NCBI RefSeq assembly: GCF_000143415.4
Contig: NW_003314395.1
Coordinates: 186,001 to 250,000, forward strand
Origin: Selaginella moellendorffii
Lineage: Eukaryota; Streptophyta; Lycopodiopsida; Selaginellales; Selaginellaceae
DNA length: 64,000 nt
Direction: 5' to 3'
Part shown: positions 43,700-55,128 of the stretch, piece by piece
Layout: each line of letters starts with the position of its first letter
Position numbering within the stretch: position 1 is the stretch's first letter
Program-made: the position numbers and the translations under genes
Notes under the pieces: model-generated
Databases searched by the model: none
Told to the model about the DNA's origin: nothing
The model's input: the letters and a program-made list of their open reading frames with translations, nothing else

Positions 43700-44683
43700 C
43701 CCGAAAGAAAGATGGAGAGGTCACTAACTTATTTGCACAAGGTCCCTTTGTTACTCGCACGACTCCCCATTTCCCGGATGCACCTCGATGTCCAAGCCTT
43801 CCACTGCAGCAGCACCAACGAGACGTTGCTGACGCCAAGGTCTCCACCCAGGAAATGGAGGTTGCCAATCCAAAAAGCGCCGACAACATTGATAAGTATG
43901 ACTAACTTCATCACATGCCTAGCAATGAACATCATGGCCACGACCACGTCCTCGCCTTTATCCTTGGACTCGAGTAGCAGCAGCATCAACCTCCATTGGA
44001 ACAGGACCATCACTCATAGGAAATGGAGCTGAAGGACGTGTAGCGAAAAGTGGAAGAGGTGATGTCTCATAACGTTGTGCCAAGCGAAGAGCATCATCAA
44101 GGGTGGCAGGAGTAAGTGCATGCATAAATCTGACAAGATTTTGACGAAGTGCTGACCATAACATTCCTAGCTTGATCCACTCCGACATATTGGGCTCTGT
44201 ATGAAGCAAAAGACTTCGGAAATGAACGCCAAATTGCATCATTGACTTAGATGGCCCTTGGCGAAGATGATGCAATTATTGGAAGGCATCATCACAATCA
44301 TCGGCATGTCTGAAGGCGCATTTGAAGATGTCCAGAAGAACACTCCAATCCCCACAAGTGGCTGCGCTCAATCCATTGTACCACTGCAACACCGTCCCTT
44401 GGAGACACATGGGGAACTCACGCAAACATTGAGCATCATCCTAAAAATGATATGTGGCAATCACTGTGAAGTGATTGAACCAATGGTACACATCATCCCC
44501 AAGATTCCCATGAAAGAAGTCTGGCCGAACACAAGGATTGGCACCAAGAGCAAGAGAAGTTGGACCACATGCTGTGAATGCCGCCATTAATTGAGTTTGG
44601 TTGGTCAATTGCAAGCATATAGCATCAAACAATTGAACCAACTGCTGCTCTAAAGTCAAAGGGGGAGATTGCTGATCTACCAT
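43700..44683 (-). pseudogene. Gypsy gag, decayed
   Basis: The frame from ATG 44683 (MVDQQSPPLTLEQQLVQLF) and its continuation in another frame (LRQGPSKSMMQFGVHFRSLL, LTPATLDDALRLAQRYE) resemble Ty3/gypsy capsid proteins. Frame changes near 44265 and 44440 break it. Confidence 0.7.
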
Positions 44684-45389
44684 GAAGATGAATGAAAAAG
44701 AAAGAGCAAAAGAAGAGAAATGACAAAAAGCTGGAAGGAAATGGTAAATCTAGACAATGCAAAAAACTAAATCTAAACCAAAATCCTGAAAGGAAAGAAC
44801 AAAAGAAAGGAAATGAAAAAAGTTAGATCTAGACAATGCAAAAGTTAGATCTAAACCGAAATCCCAAATCTAAGCACTCTCCAAGGACAATCAAAGATGC
44901 CCCTCATCTCCACCAATGTGAGTGCATGGAATATGGAAAGGGAATACAGAAATGTGCATATCAATTAGCCTAAAAACTCTAGCTTATATACAAGAGCAAC
45001 TGGTCCAGATTGAAACCAATCCAACCGCTACCAAAATCCCACTACACTAATATTAGTATATGGCATCATAGCCATACACTTGGCGATAAAGTTGATTAAT
45101 TTATTAGTAAAGCATTAAAAATGTTCACTTAAAAATAAATATTCATAAAGGTGTTTAATGGTAACTGTTAACCTCATGTTTAAAATGTAAGTTTCATGCC
45201 CATGTCATTACTATAATTGCCCGATCAATACATCATTAATAATCATTACAAAGAAGAAAAACATATGAGAGCTCTTCTCTAGTGGCCACGCTCACTTCTG
45301 TTGTCATTGGCGGAGGTGCCGTTGCTGCCGCTAGGGGCTTGGGAGTGGATCTAGAGCCCGCAGCTCCAAATCTGCTGTTGGCAGGGATT

Positions 45390-46200
45390 GGGAGCCGCAA
45401 TTTCACTAATGTAGTGCATTTTATTTCTCTCCCCTTAAGCCAACTGGAAAAAGAGCAATTGCTTGATGAGAGAGCCTTTAGTGGCTATTTTATCCCCATT
45501 TATCCCCCAAGGTTCCAAGGATCCACGGTGACAGTATATCTAAATCTTATTGACTATTGACTAACAACCCTTACTGAGCCAAGGGGAACCAACACCTCCA
45601 TTTCCACACTAAATCTACCAATCCTTCTATTGTGTACATTCGTTCATGGATACTCCACACAAGAGGAAGGACATACGCATGGATGGATATTCCACACAAG
45701 AAGAAGGAGATAGTACATTCGTTCATGAATACTTCACACAAGAGGAAGGACATATGCATGGATGGATACTCCACACAAGAGGAAGGACATAGTACATTCG
45801 TTCATGGATACTCCACACAAGAGGAAAGACATACGCATGGAAGGACATACGCATGGATGGATACTCCACACAAGAGGAAAGACATATACATGGATAGATA
45901 CTCCACACAAGAGGAAGGACATACGCATGGATGCCCAATATGTATGATTTCAAATTTAGGGGTAAAAATATACTTTGCTCAAGGATATATTATATTTTTA
46001 AGTAGTCACTAATCAATGGGAATCGACCCGTGCCATTTGCTCCAATACCAACTGGAGCGCACCTTATCTCTTTCCCATTAAACCAACTAAAAAAGGGGCA
46101 ATTACTTGATAAAAGAGCCCTTAGTGGTTATTTTATCCCCATTTATCTTCCAAAGTTCCAAAAATCCATGGTGACAGTCATCCCATGATCCCATGCGTTA
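45390..46200. repeat. Dispersed repeat pair around the minisatellite
   Basis: A stretch of about 115 bp at 45425-45540 (ttttatccccatttatc ... gtgacagt) recurs at about 46065-46180 with about 15 percent change. A smaller shared piece (gggagccgcaatttcacta) recurs near 46388. The frames seen here are not conserved between the two copies, so they are not taken as genes. Confidence 0.6.
45635..45933. repeat. Minisatellite array
   Basis: About seven units of 36-45 bp contain the core ggatactccacacaagagg followed by aaggacata and either cgcatggat or gtacattcgttcat. Two unit types alternate. Because many unit lengths divide by three, long open frames appear on both strands, but they are by-products of the repeat. 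Confidence 0.9.
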
Positions 46201-46905
46201 CACCTAGCCATTTACTCGCTCTCCTTTAGCACTATGCCCTTTCCCTCAAGCACTAGTGGAGAATGCTAGGAGCAATGGTGGCGAGACTATAGAAAGGCAT
46301 CCCATCAAGCTCCGGATCTGCTGCTAGCACTTGTTCCCGCAGGGATTGCTGTGGCGATTGAGTGGGATCTTTACCTGGGAGATTTGGGAGCCGCAGCTTC
46401 ACTAGCCATTTACTTGAGTGCATCGCTCTCTTGCCCTTTCTCTAAAGCAGTGGTGCTTCATGTTGGGAGGGTTTTTGCAGGAAAATTTAAAATTCAAAAA
46501 ATCTCAAGAAAAATCTGTATGTAAGTTTGGACGATGATAGCAATTTCAGGAAAGACACAATTCTGGTCAACACTTTGCATGTGCCACGTGTTGCCACACC
46601 TTCTTCTCTTGCCCCACTTGGCTTGGCCGCCTCCCGGGAGCAAACATCAGCGCAATTATTCGCTAACACGTAGTTAAAGAAATAACCCCTTTACAGTTAC
46701 CCCCCCATCAGACGGCTGTGATTGGCTGGATCCGGCGGCCCAGAAAGTTCCTCCTTATTGTGATAGATATTTATAAATAAACATGCATTTTGATTAAAAA
46801 AAACTTGAAGCAGTGAGATATTTTATAAATGCTAGACCACTAACCTTCAAGAGTTTGGTAGTACAAAAATACACATTTTAGTTAACAACACAAACCACAG
46901 AAGTT
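46200..46905. other. Gene-free spacer
   Basis: No supported gene. Short open frames near 46487-46669 lack any recognisable domain. A few stretches resemble the repeats at 45280-45400. Confidence 0.5.
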
Positions 46906-46908
46906 TTT

Positions 46909-48760
46909 CTAGCGAGGAACTTGAGGCGCTGGAGGATAGAAGTTAATTCCTGGAGGGATTTGAAGCGAGTGATACGACGGCGCTGGAGCACAGACCGGTG
47001 GTAGCGGAGGGCCTGGCGGGAGCGGCGGGAGTTGAGGCGGCGGCTGCTGTGGCGGCGGTGGCGGCGGCGGAGGTTGTCCCATCCCTGGATATGGATACGG
47101 CATTCTCAAGTTAGCGGTGCTCAAGAACTGTGAGTGCTGTGGCTGGAAACTCGAGTGAAGAACTTGAGCTTGTGGTGGCGGCGGCGCTTGCGAGTGAAGA
47201 ACTTGAGCTTGCGGTTGCGGCGGTGCTTGCGAGTGGAAAGGTTGAGCTTGCGGAGGTGGCGCTTGCGAAAACGCTGGATGGATAAACTGCTGTGCGAGGC
47301 CTTGATTCGTGCTGCCGCCGCCGCCGCCGCTGCTGCTCGAGTCGACGAGCTTGGGCCTCTTGTTGTCCGGCTGGAAGCCGAACTCTTCCGGTGTCAGTGA
47401 CGAGAAAATTGACGAGAGCATGGCTGCCGAGGACGACGAGGCAGCGAGTTTTGCTGCAACCTCCGCCGCTGTAGGAGTTTCCTTGACTTTCTTGCTTCCG
47501 TCGTCTATGGAAGCCATGCTTTGGACGACTGGAGGAAGCGGGCTCGGTGTCACGGATGGGAGAGCTTGTGTTCTCGTCACCGGCTTGGCTGGAGAAGAAA
47601 ATTCCTGAAAGAACGAAGATTTATGCTTATAGGACAACAAAAGAGAAACCACATTTCTCACCTCTATCTGGCATCTAACGAGCTCCAACTTTCTCTCCTG
47701 TGCGAGTAAAAATTTGTATTTGTTACAGGAACAAGCGCAGAAAGAAAGAGTGTTACCTGGTCTTCAAGAGCTTCCCTTAAGTAAGTTACAAGTTTAGACC
47801 GACTCCTTTCGATGGTTTCGAGCTGCTCGACCAGCTGCGAGAGATTTCCTCGCTGCTGTTGCAGCTCATCGCGCACAGTGGAATTTTCATTTTCCTGGCC
47901 TGCAAAATCATAGCGAAAATGCTATGAGAAACAAAGCACAAGTATTCCTCACCGTGGCTGGCAGCCTCCTTGCCTAACGCTTCTATTCGCCGTTTAATAG
48001 AGTTACATTCTTCGATCGTGGCTTCTTCATTAGAGAGACCGTCGTTTACATCCTGGAATGCTTTGGCCACCTTCTCAAGGATGCTACCGTCTAGTTTCTG
48101 TCACGTAGAAGCGAAAAACAAAAGCTATGATTTTAGAAGCTGAGCTCGGGAATAGTCTCTTACGATCTTTATAAAACTCGAAGAAGTGGTTGGTTTGTCC
48201 TTCCCTTTCTCCTTTTCTTTATCCGGGATCTCGAAGTCCGGAACTGGATTATTTCCCAACAGAGTCTCTTTGAGGCTTTGTGCACGAGAGCCAAAGACTT
48301 TTCTTTCCTCCCATATGTTTACCTGCGCAAAAACAATGTAGAAACAACGTTAAAACTCCGGCTCAAAGCAAACTAATGACTTACAAGTCGAGAGACTGCG
48401 TTGCGGCCATTCTCGTCTCCATTTGCTTTCACGTCCTTGAGAGCCCCGTTCAACACCTTCCAAAACTCCGACACAAACTCCGATCCTTTCCTCCGGCTGT
48501 TCTGTATGATGTCGTTCGCGAGATACAGAAACGAGACGCGCTTCTCTTTCGGTGCCGAGAAAAACTCCTTCTCCCAGGTCTTGGCGATCTGCTTTGCTCG
48601 CTTGCGATGATAGATGCACCAGTGTGACAGAGCTGCAAACGAAAACCCGCGTAAAGCGAACGAATTTCATGGAAACGAACTTACTTTCAATACTTTGCTG
48701 CGAAGCGTTTAGCTTGATAAGCTTCTCGGACAGGACTTCCACTGAAAACGCTCCAGTCAT
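46909..48760 (-). CDS. CID-domain protein, RPRD1-like (RNA polymerase II CTD binding)
   Basis: A multi-exon gene starts at ATG 48760 (exon 1 48685-48760, MTGAFSVEVLSEKLIKL) and ends with a large last exon, 46909-47604. The CID is spread over exons 1-3: SQQSIETLSHWCIYHRKRAK, TWEKEFFSAPKEKRVSFLYL, NDIIQNSRRKGSEFVSEFW. A coiled-coil follows (IEECNSIKRRIEALGKEA, QLVEQLETIERSRSKLVTYL), then a Ser/Pro-rich part and a tail of PPQAQ repeats and long proline runs. CID proteins of this kind bind the phosphorylated tail of RNA polymerase II and act in transcription termination. The Pro/Gln-rich tail is longer than in animal RPRD1. Confidence 0.9.
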
Positions 48761-49305
48761 CCCTTCGTTTCACGACGCTAGCTCCTCTAGAAACGAGAAA
48801 TCCCCGCTCTAAGTCACTCGATTTCCACCACTATCACTACGGAGAAAAATCTAGTAAACCAAGCAGCGAGATTTCTTGAGCGAGGGACGCGCTTACCTGT
48901 ATGCTGCTATAGAGAATCCCTCCATTCCCAGAATGCGCGCCATAGCCACCACAACGAGCGCTCCATCGCGCAAGAACAAGGGTTTTGCAAATGCCCACAC
49001 TGAGTAAGACGGCATATTCCGTGAACAGGTAGAGGCCCTTGCTTAAGATTAAGCACTTGATAATTATTCGCATCAACAGTTCCTATGTTCGAGAATATGC
49101 GCTCGCGTATCCTTCCTTCGGTTGCTAATCCTGGGGAGTGAAGCTGCTCATCACATTTATTAGGGATGAATCGCTTATGCGGTGGCTTTTGGCGATCGTA
49201 CTCTCCCTTCGTACCAGCACTCTTCTTGAGCTCCCACGATCGGTAAAGAGGGATTCTCCAAATCTTGCTCGCAGGAGTGCCAGCGGCATCGCGGCGGGCG
49301 ATATT

Positions 49306-51385
49306 ATGGATCTCCCGGCGTCGCCAAGCAAGGATTGCGGCAGCAAGAAGCACGTCGTCGAGGTTTTCGAGCCCGGATCCTTCGAGCCGTCGGAGCATTT
49401 CTATCCGCGGGTCCTCAACGCGCAGATTCATCCCCTGGTGCGGTCTTTCATGGCCCTGGGCAACGATCGCATCAAGAAACGCTACTGCCATCTCCATCCG
49501 GAGGCAAACCATGACGCCGTGGCCAGGGCCTTGAGCTTCTCGACCAGGTAGCGTTTCTTTGTTGTCAATGTAGCTTCTCTAGAGAGACTCTTGCGATCGT
49601 CTTAAAGAATTCTTTCCCAGATTCTTCCAGTGGGGAGGGGCGGATTTGTTTTCCACGACTACCGAGCACGGGCAGAAGCGTTTCGTGGTCGTCGAGACGA
49701 ACTCGTGTCCATCCGGCCAGAAAGCCATGCCGCTAGCCAACGAAGAACTCGAGTTTGCTGGCTACCGCACGCTGCTCGAGAAATCTCTCATGCCATACAT
49801 TCGCGCTGGGAGCTACAATGGTCACCAGCTTCCAGAGGGCAGGCTCGCGGTTTTATACGACAAGAACAGGATGGAGTCGTCCGGCTATGCTGCTACGCTA
49901 GCCGAGCTCGCGGGCGAGCCAGTTTTCCTGGTTCCATGCTACGAGGACGATCCCGATCCTTTGATGAAGTGCCGCGAAGATGGTATTATCATGATCAACA
50001 CCGCCAAGCTTTTGTGGAGGTCTCACGAAGAAAACGGCAGTGGTGGTGGTGATAAGAGCTTGTTCGTTCCAGAGCCCGTGTGGGAGCCTGTCCGAGCGGC
50101 ACTGAGATATGTGACACAACGTCCATGGAGCAGAATTCCACCACTCACGCGGACTCTCGTCTTTAATCCAATCCTCGCGTGCTTGGCTGGTGGAAGGAAC
50201 AAGATGCTGGCTGCCAAAGCTTATGATCTCCACAATGCCGAGATAGCTGCGAGTGGCCTGAGCATCCTGACTCCGGATACTATATGGGACGTTTCCAAGA
50301 CCGAGATCCCGCTTTGGGTCCGGAGGATGGGAGGACTCGCCGTCGTGAAAATTCCTTACGCGAATGCCGGTATTGGCGTCTGGACTATCACTCACGAAGG
50401 TGAGCTTCAGGAGTTTATGGGAATGGACCATCGCTACGATCGCTTCATTGTCCAGGTAAGAGCTTTCAATTGCGAAAACTTGAATTCACCGGTGTTATAT
50501 GTTCGCAGGCTTTGATCGGCAATCACGGTTGGAGCAGCTTAAATCATGGTGGACGTCTCTATCATGTCGGAACAATTCCAAATCTCAAAGGGAACATTTA
50601 TGCCGCTGATCTCCGGCTCATGGTTGGCTCATCCCCGGAAGGCTTTTTCCCTGTGGCGATTTATGCTCGACGGGCACGGCTCCCTCTGTCCGAGAAGCTG
50701 GAACGAGGAATGAACTCGTGGGACATGCTCGGGACGAATTTGTCCGTCAAGGTACTTCTTTTTTAATGAAAAAGCTGACGACGACCGAAACTTCTCTACT
50801 TTTTTTATAAGAATCCTGACGGGACCTGGGGAACTGAAACGGAGCGACTGCTTCTGATGGACAGCAGAGATTTTAATCGTGTCGGGATCGGGCTAGATGA
50901 CTTGATAGAGGCTTACATGCAGGCAAGGAAGATTTAATCTTTGTTTTCTAAAGAGTGTTTCTTTGTCTTTGCTAGACTGTGCTAGCAGTGACCGCCATCG
51001 ATGGCCTGGCTTGCAAGCTTATAACATCAGAGGTAACGAATTCATAGTTTCTCCCCGCGCTTATCTGACGCAAAACTTACAGGGAAATTTTGGCTTGAAG
51101 CTGTTCCAGTCCTTAAACCCGGATCCCAAGCTCTTGGCGGAGATGTATCCAACAGAGCTCAAGCCGCCCTTGGCCACGAGTACTATGGAGCAGCAAAGCG
51201 CCGAGTGTAAAGAAAATCGAGAAGACGAAGAACAACCTCTGCGATTGGTACGCATAAGAATCGAGCCATGAATTTTTTTCTCTTTTTTCGTTGTTCTTCC
51301 ATCGTTGATGATGTGTGATTTTCAGGTGGCAAGACAAAAGCCTCTTCCAGCGCTTGCAGTCTTTGGACACTTACAAAGAGTATAG
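49306..51385 (+). CDS. Conserved protein of unknown function, possibly ATP-grasp-like
   Basis: Seven exons keep the frame: 49306-49547, 49621-50455, 50509-50751, 50812-50922, 50976-51032, 51083-51247 and 51326-51385, giving 570 aa (start [12 protein letters not shown]). Intron 4 (50923-50975) uses a GC donor (CAG|GCAAGG). Sequence blocks that look conserved are [68 protein letters not shown] and DLRLMVG ... PVAIYARRA. The run [13 protein letters not shown], then FIVQ, then DLRLMV resembles the lysine, linker and metal-binding parts of an ATP-grasp ligase, but this is inference. I do not recognise the family by name. No transit peptide is obvious. Confidence 0.75.
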
Positions 51386-51399
51386 ATAGAACTACTATG

Positions 51400-51832
51400 A
51401 TGAAAAATCACTACATAGTTACGTCTAATGGAGAGCTCCAAGTTCTTTTGACGCTTTCTCTAAGAACCATCGGCATTATAGCCTGGACACTTGTAAATAA
51501 TTGGAGTAAAACACTTTCCATTTTCTTACCAGGTTGCTCGAGTATTTACTTTACTGCCTTTTTGTGAGTGGCACGTTCGTAAGTAGTGCTTAGGGTTCTT
51601 CGACGAGAGCGCGAGGAGCCGCATCGGCGGCACGGGAGATGATATCAGCTTGCGCTTGCGATTTTGCATCGTCAGTGACCAGGTGAGCTTGGCGCTGCTA
51701 GAAGTCCCACGAATTTCCAGTGATTTCGTGCAGGATCGTGCGAGGGAGTATTTCGATCCGCGCTTTGTCTTCGGTAGCAAGAGTATGCCTTCTCGATCGG
51801 GTTTTTACCTTCTCTGATTCATCCATATTGCA
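51400..51832. other. Spacer, probable 5' leader of the ASCC1-like gene
   Basis: An ATG at 51640 with 14 codons ending at a donor-like ccag|gtgagc (about 51681) could be an upstream exon, but it cannot be joined with certainty. Otherwise no feature is seen. Confidence 0.4.
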
Positions 51833-54800
51833 ATGACAAGGAAGGATATGAATCGTGAAGTGGATCTAAGAGCTGCATTGGGTGTGGTACGCGCCGAGAA
51901 GAGAATGAGAAGGACACAAAATGCAGGTATTTCTTTCGTGACTTTCTCGGAGATTTTCCAAAGCGATTTGTTTATCAGATTGAAGCATAGAGATATTTGC
52001 AGTGCCGACTGGACAAACGATGAAGCACCATGGAATGCAGCTTTGGAGGCCCAAAGTCACAGCTCAATGTGTATCTTCCGGTAAGTTGGCACAGTTTCGG
52101 TCATCTGATATTCGCTTTGATTTGTTTAAGATGCTGGAACTTTGGAACCAAATGTTGTTACCAGCACGGGATCCTTGGACCAACTTACAGCCGTTTTTGA
52201 AGATGTCACGAGCAACAAACCAGAGAACAAGTTCTCGGCTTCTGTAGAGGTATGAGCCAAGAACTGAATGTTTTTTCTCAAGTAGATGACTCTTACAGGT
52301 GAATCAAGCGGTTATTCAGTCAATCAAAGCAAAAAGGTACTACGCTATTCGAAAAATGCCTTGAACATCCGTGAATATCAGAAACAAAATGAAGCGAAAA
52401 ATTGAAGCGGAATCCAATACCTCGTTGACATTTTCGAAGCAAAAATCAGGATTCTACATAGGTCAGTATGACTCCCTTGGTAACTTTTTATTCTTTTTAA
52501 ACTTCTCAATTTTAGTTGTTGAGGGTCTGTCGGACGAAGCCGTGCAGCAAGCTACAAGGCTTTTACAACCGGTGATAGACAAGGTATTAGTACCTTTCGA
52601 GTTCATTTTTGTGTCTCATGGAAAACTGTCAGAAAGACACCAAAGCTGAGTCAGTTACGGAAAAGTCTGCTAGCAGTAGGAGCTCTTCTCTGAACCCAGG
52701 TAAATGCCTTTGTTATTTATTATTTTTAATTTGGAAATGGATTGTTCTAGCTTCGACAAAACGATTAGCGAGTGGGAGTTTGCAATGGATGCCGAAAGCA
52801 GGCAATTTCTTTCTCTCTGTTTTTTTTCCTAAAAGCTGATTGTGCGCATTATGTGCTAACAGTGAGAACCATGCACACCGTAGCAGATGAATGTAAAGAT
52901 GTCAGTGATGTCGAACAGAACGACAGCGAAATGGTCTCTGGCTCTATACAGGTATACTGCATTTCATCTGCTCTTCCGGTGTTGATGCTACTACTTTTAC
53001 AGGTTGACAAGAAGCTGCTACGTCTAGTTAAAGGACACAAGTGAGTTCATTGTGCAGTTGCGTAAGCTGATCTTATTGTTACTCCGCAGGAATGAAGTCA
53101 AACAACGGATTGAAAAAGACACAAACACAACCATACGCTTCGGAAACCCTGTCGGTATGCTTATTCGTTATCTGTAAGATATTTTCACGCTAGCGCCTGA
53201 TGAGCTTTTGTTTTAGTTGTGGAGGGATCTTCCGAGGATTCGGTAAATAAAGCGCTAGAGGAGATACAAAGAATAGTTGAGGAAGTAAGTGTAAGTCGAT
53301 ATTCTTGTTCATCTGCTAACACATTTTTGCAGGGTGTGAACGACGCGAAATTTCAGTACTCTCATTTCCTTTCTCTGCCACTTAGCGTCCATCCTTCTCT
53401 GGTCCAAAAACTGGAGGCCTTTCAGGAATCCGTACTAGTATCGCTGGGAATTCCTCTCGTTGATGAAGAACAAACAGCAGCAGCTGATGCAGAGGAAACA
53501 CCAGAACAGGAGGCGCCAGAAGAGGAAGCAGCAGCTGCAGCAGCAGAAACTGTGACTTCCGGAGTGGAGGAACATGTGGATGATACTCGCTCGGTCGAAG
53601 CACCAGTAGAGGACGCGTTTCGTCAGTCTGTCCTCGGTTCGTTGGGTATACAGCCAAATGAAGGAGATGAAACTGATGCCGCTACTCAAGGAACTGTACT
53701 TTCGGAGATACAAGTCGAGGAAGAACCAGCAGCCACGGAAACCGTAGGCGAGGAAGAAACAGAATCAGGAAGTCAGTTGCACGTAGAAGGTGAAACACTG
53801 GCCACTGAAACCGAGGAAACTGTTGCTGAAGAGGTAACGGAAACAGATAACACCGCCGCATCAGAAACCCTGGAAACCGTAGCTGCTGATGAGGATACGG
53901 AACGGGAACAGCAAAATGCTGTTGCTGAAGTGCGGGTGGAAATGGAAACAACCGCAGATTTGCCTGAAGAGAAAGCGGAAGGAACCGAGCCACTGCAAGA
54001 CGTGCCTCTAACGCTAAAAAAGAAGAAAGGTCTGTGATTGTTTTTCCTCTCTCAGCTAACCGTAGCCGGTTTCATAGATTCTGGAGTCGAGAAATCAATC
54101 TTTATCAAGCCTACGAGATTTCACTTGACGGTTTTAATGCTGAAGCTCTGGAATGAAGAGCGCGTGGAGAAAGCCCGTGGCGTTTTGGAGGTAATCAAGT
54201 TCATGCACGTAAATTCTCGGGGTTTTCTTAACTCGTTTCTTCTCTCCCAGAAATGCTTGCCAGATGTAGCTGCAACTTTGGACAAAAGACCGGTCTCGGT
54301 GTCCTTGAAGGGATTGGTATGGAATATCGTCCTTGTTTTGCTTTGGAATATCGACTTTGATTTTTGCAAAAACAATTGCAGGAGATCATGAGGGGAAGTC
54401 CCAAAAACACGCGTGTGCTGTTTGCAAAGGTGGCGGACGCTGATGGTGGAAGTCGACTTTCAAAAGCTTGCCGTATCCTTTCTTTTTTGCCTTTTCTTCA
54501 CTTTAGATCGTATCTAACAGCTCTTAGCTCCATTTCCTTAGCATCTCATCACCACAGAGGTCATGATTGACGCTTTCGTTGAAGCCGGCCTAGTGCTTGG
54601 AAAAGATGGCGAGCAAGAACTAAAGGTAGATTAAAAATTGCTCGCTTTTTCGCTTTGCAATTGTTTCTAACGAAGTATCTCTCTTTTCTCTGACAGTTGC
54701 ACGCGACAGTTATGAACACAAGCCACAGAAGGAGGTACTGTCAGTCATGTTCTTTTTCCTTTCTTTTTGTGATTGTGGGTGTTGACTCTGTGCTGCTCGC

Positions 54801-55019
54801 AGCAAAAGTCGATACAGGAACAAGGGATTCGATGCCACGGATATCCTCGCGAAGTTTGGAGAAGAGACCTGGGGCGACTACCAAATCATGGAGGCACACC
54901 TCTCGGAGCGTTTCAAGTATGATGAGAATGGTTACTACCACCGCTGTGGCTCTATACCCTTCCCTGGAAGCACTGTTGAGACGGGCGTATCGCAAGGAAC
55001 AAGCCAACACGATACTTAG
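51833..55019 (+). CDS. ASCC1-like protein: KH domains plus 2H phosphoesterase
   Basis: About a dozen exons on the plus strand. The start at 51833 (MTRKDMNREVDLRAALG) is uncertain. Two KH-like units are seen: IKAKRNKMKRKIEAESNTSL ... VVEGLSDEAVQQATRLL, and VKGHKNEVKQRIEKDTNTTI ... VVEGSSEDSVNKALEEI. The C-terminal domain is the AKAP7/ASCC1 2H-phosphoesterase fold with both HxT motifs, FHLTVLMLKLWN and LHATVMN, and the start FLSLPLSVHPSLVQKLEAF. The end is CGSIPFPGSTVETG. In animals ASCC1 belongs to the complex for alkylation repair and ribosome quality control. Odd here is an acidic insert of about 185 residues (53450-54030) in the middle of the 2H domain. It converges with the primase gene 110 bp away. 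Confidence 0.88.
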
Positions 55020-55128
55020 TGAGGCAGAGCAAAAGAAGAATGCAAATTTTTTTCTACCTGGGAGATTGATTGTATGTGATTGTTTTGCTCCATAATATAT
55101 CTGCCGTGGCTTTGAATTAGCAAGCTTA

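Larger units (their letters stand above)
39016..45084 (-). mobile_element. Ty3/gypsy LTR retrotransposon, decayed
   Basis: Two short terminal repeats of about 155-168 bp (39016-39170 and 44917-45084) begin tgtgagtgcatggaatatgg and enclose the element. On the minus strand the order is gag, protease, reverse transcriptase, RNase H, integrase, the Ty3/gypsy order. A purine-rich tract lies next to the left repeat (reverse strand of about 39171-39195). The repeats differ at many positions and the genes have stops and shifts, so the insertion is old. A younger TRIM element interrupts it at 41582-42660. Confidence 0.85.

Noticed and set aside
39016..45084. Endogenous pararetrovirus
   Set aside because: Two LTRs, a polypurine tract and integrase with the gag-PR-RT-RH-IN order identify a Ty3/gypsy retrotransposon; no movement or coat protein was seen.
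45635..45933. CRISPR-like array
   Set aside because: Units are contiguous without unique spacers, no cas genes, and the genome is eukaryotic.
45632..46012. Long open frames on both strands over the minisatellite
   Set aside because: They follow from unit lengths divisible by three; no domain, start context or conservation outside the repeat.
51526..51780. 84-codon minus-strand frame upstream of the ASCC1-like gene
   Set aside because: Overlaps the likely leader of the plus-strand gene and has no recognisable motif.
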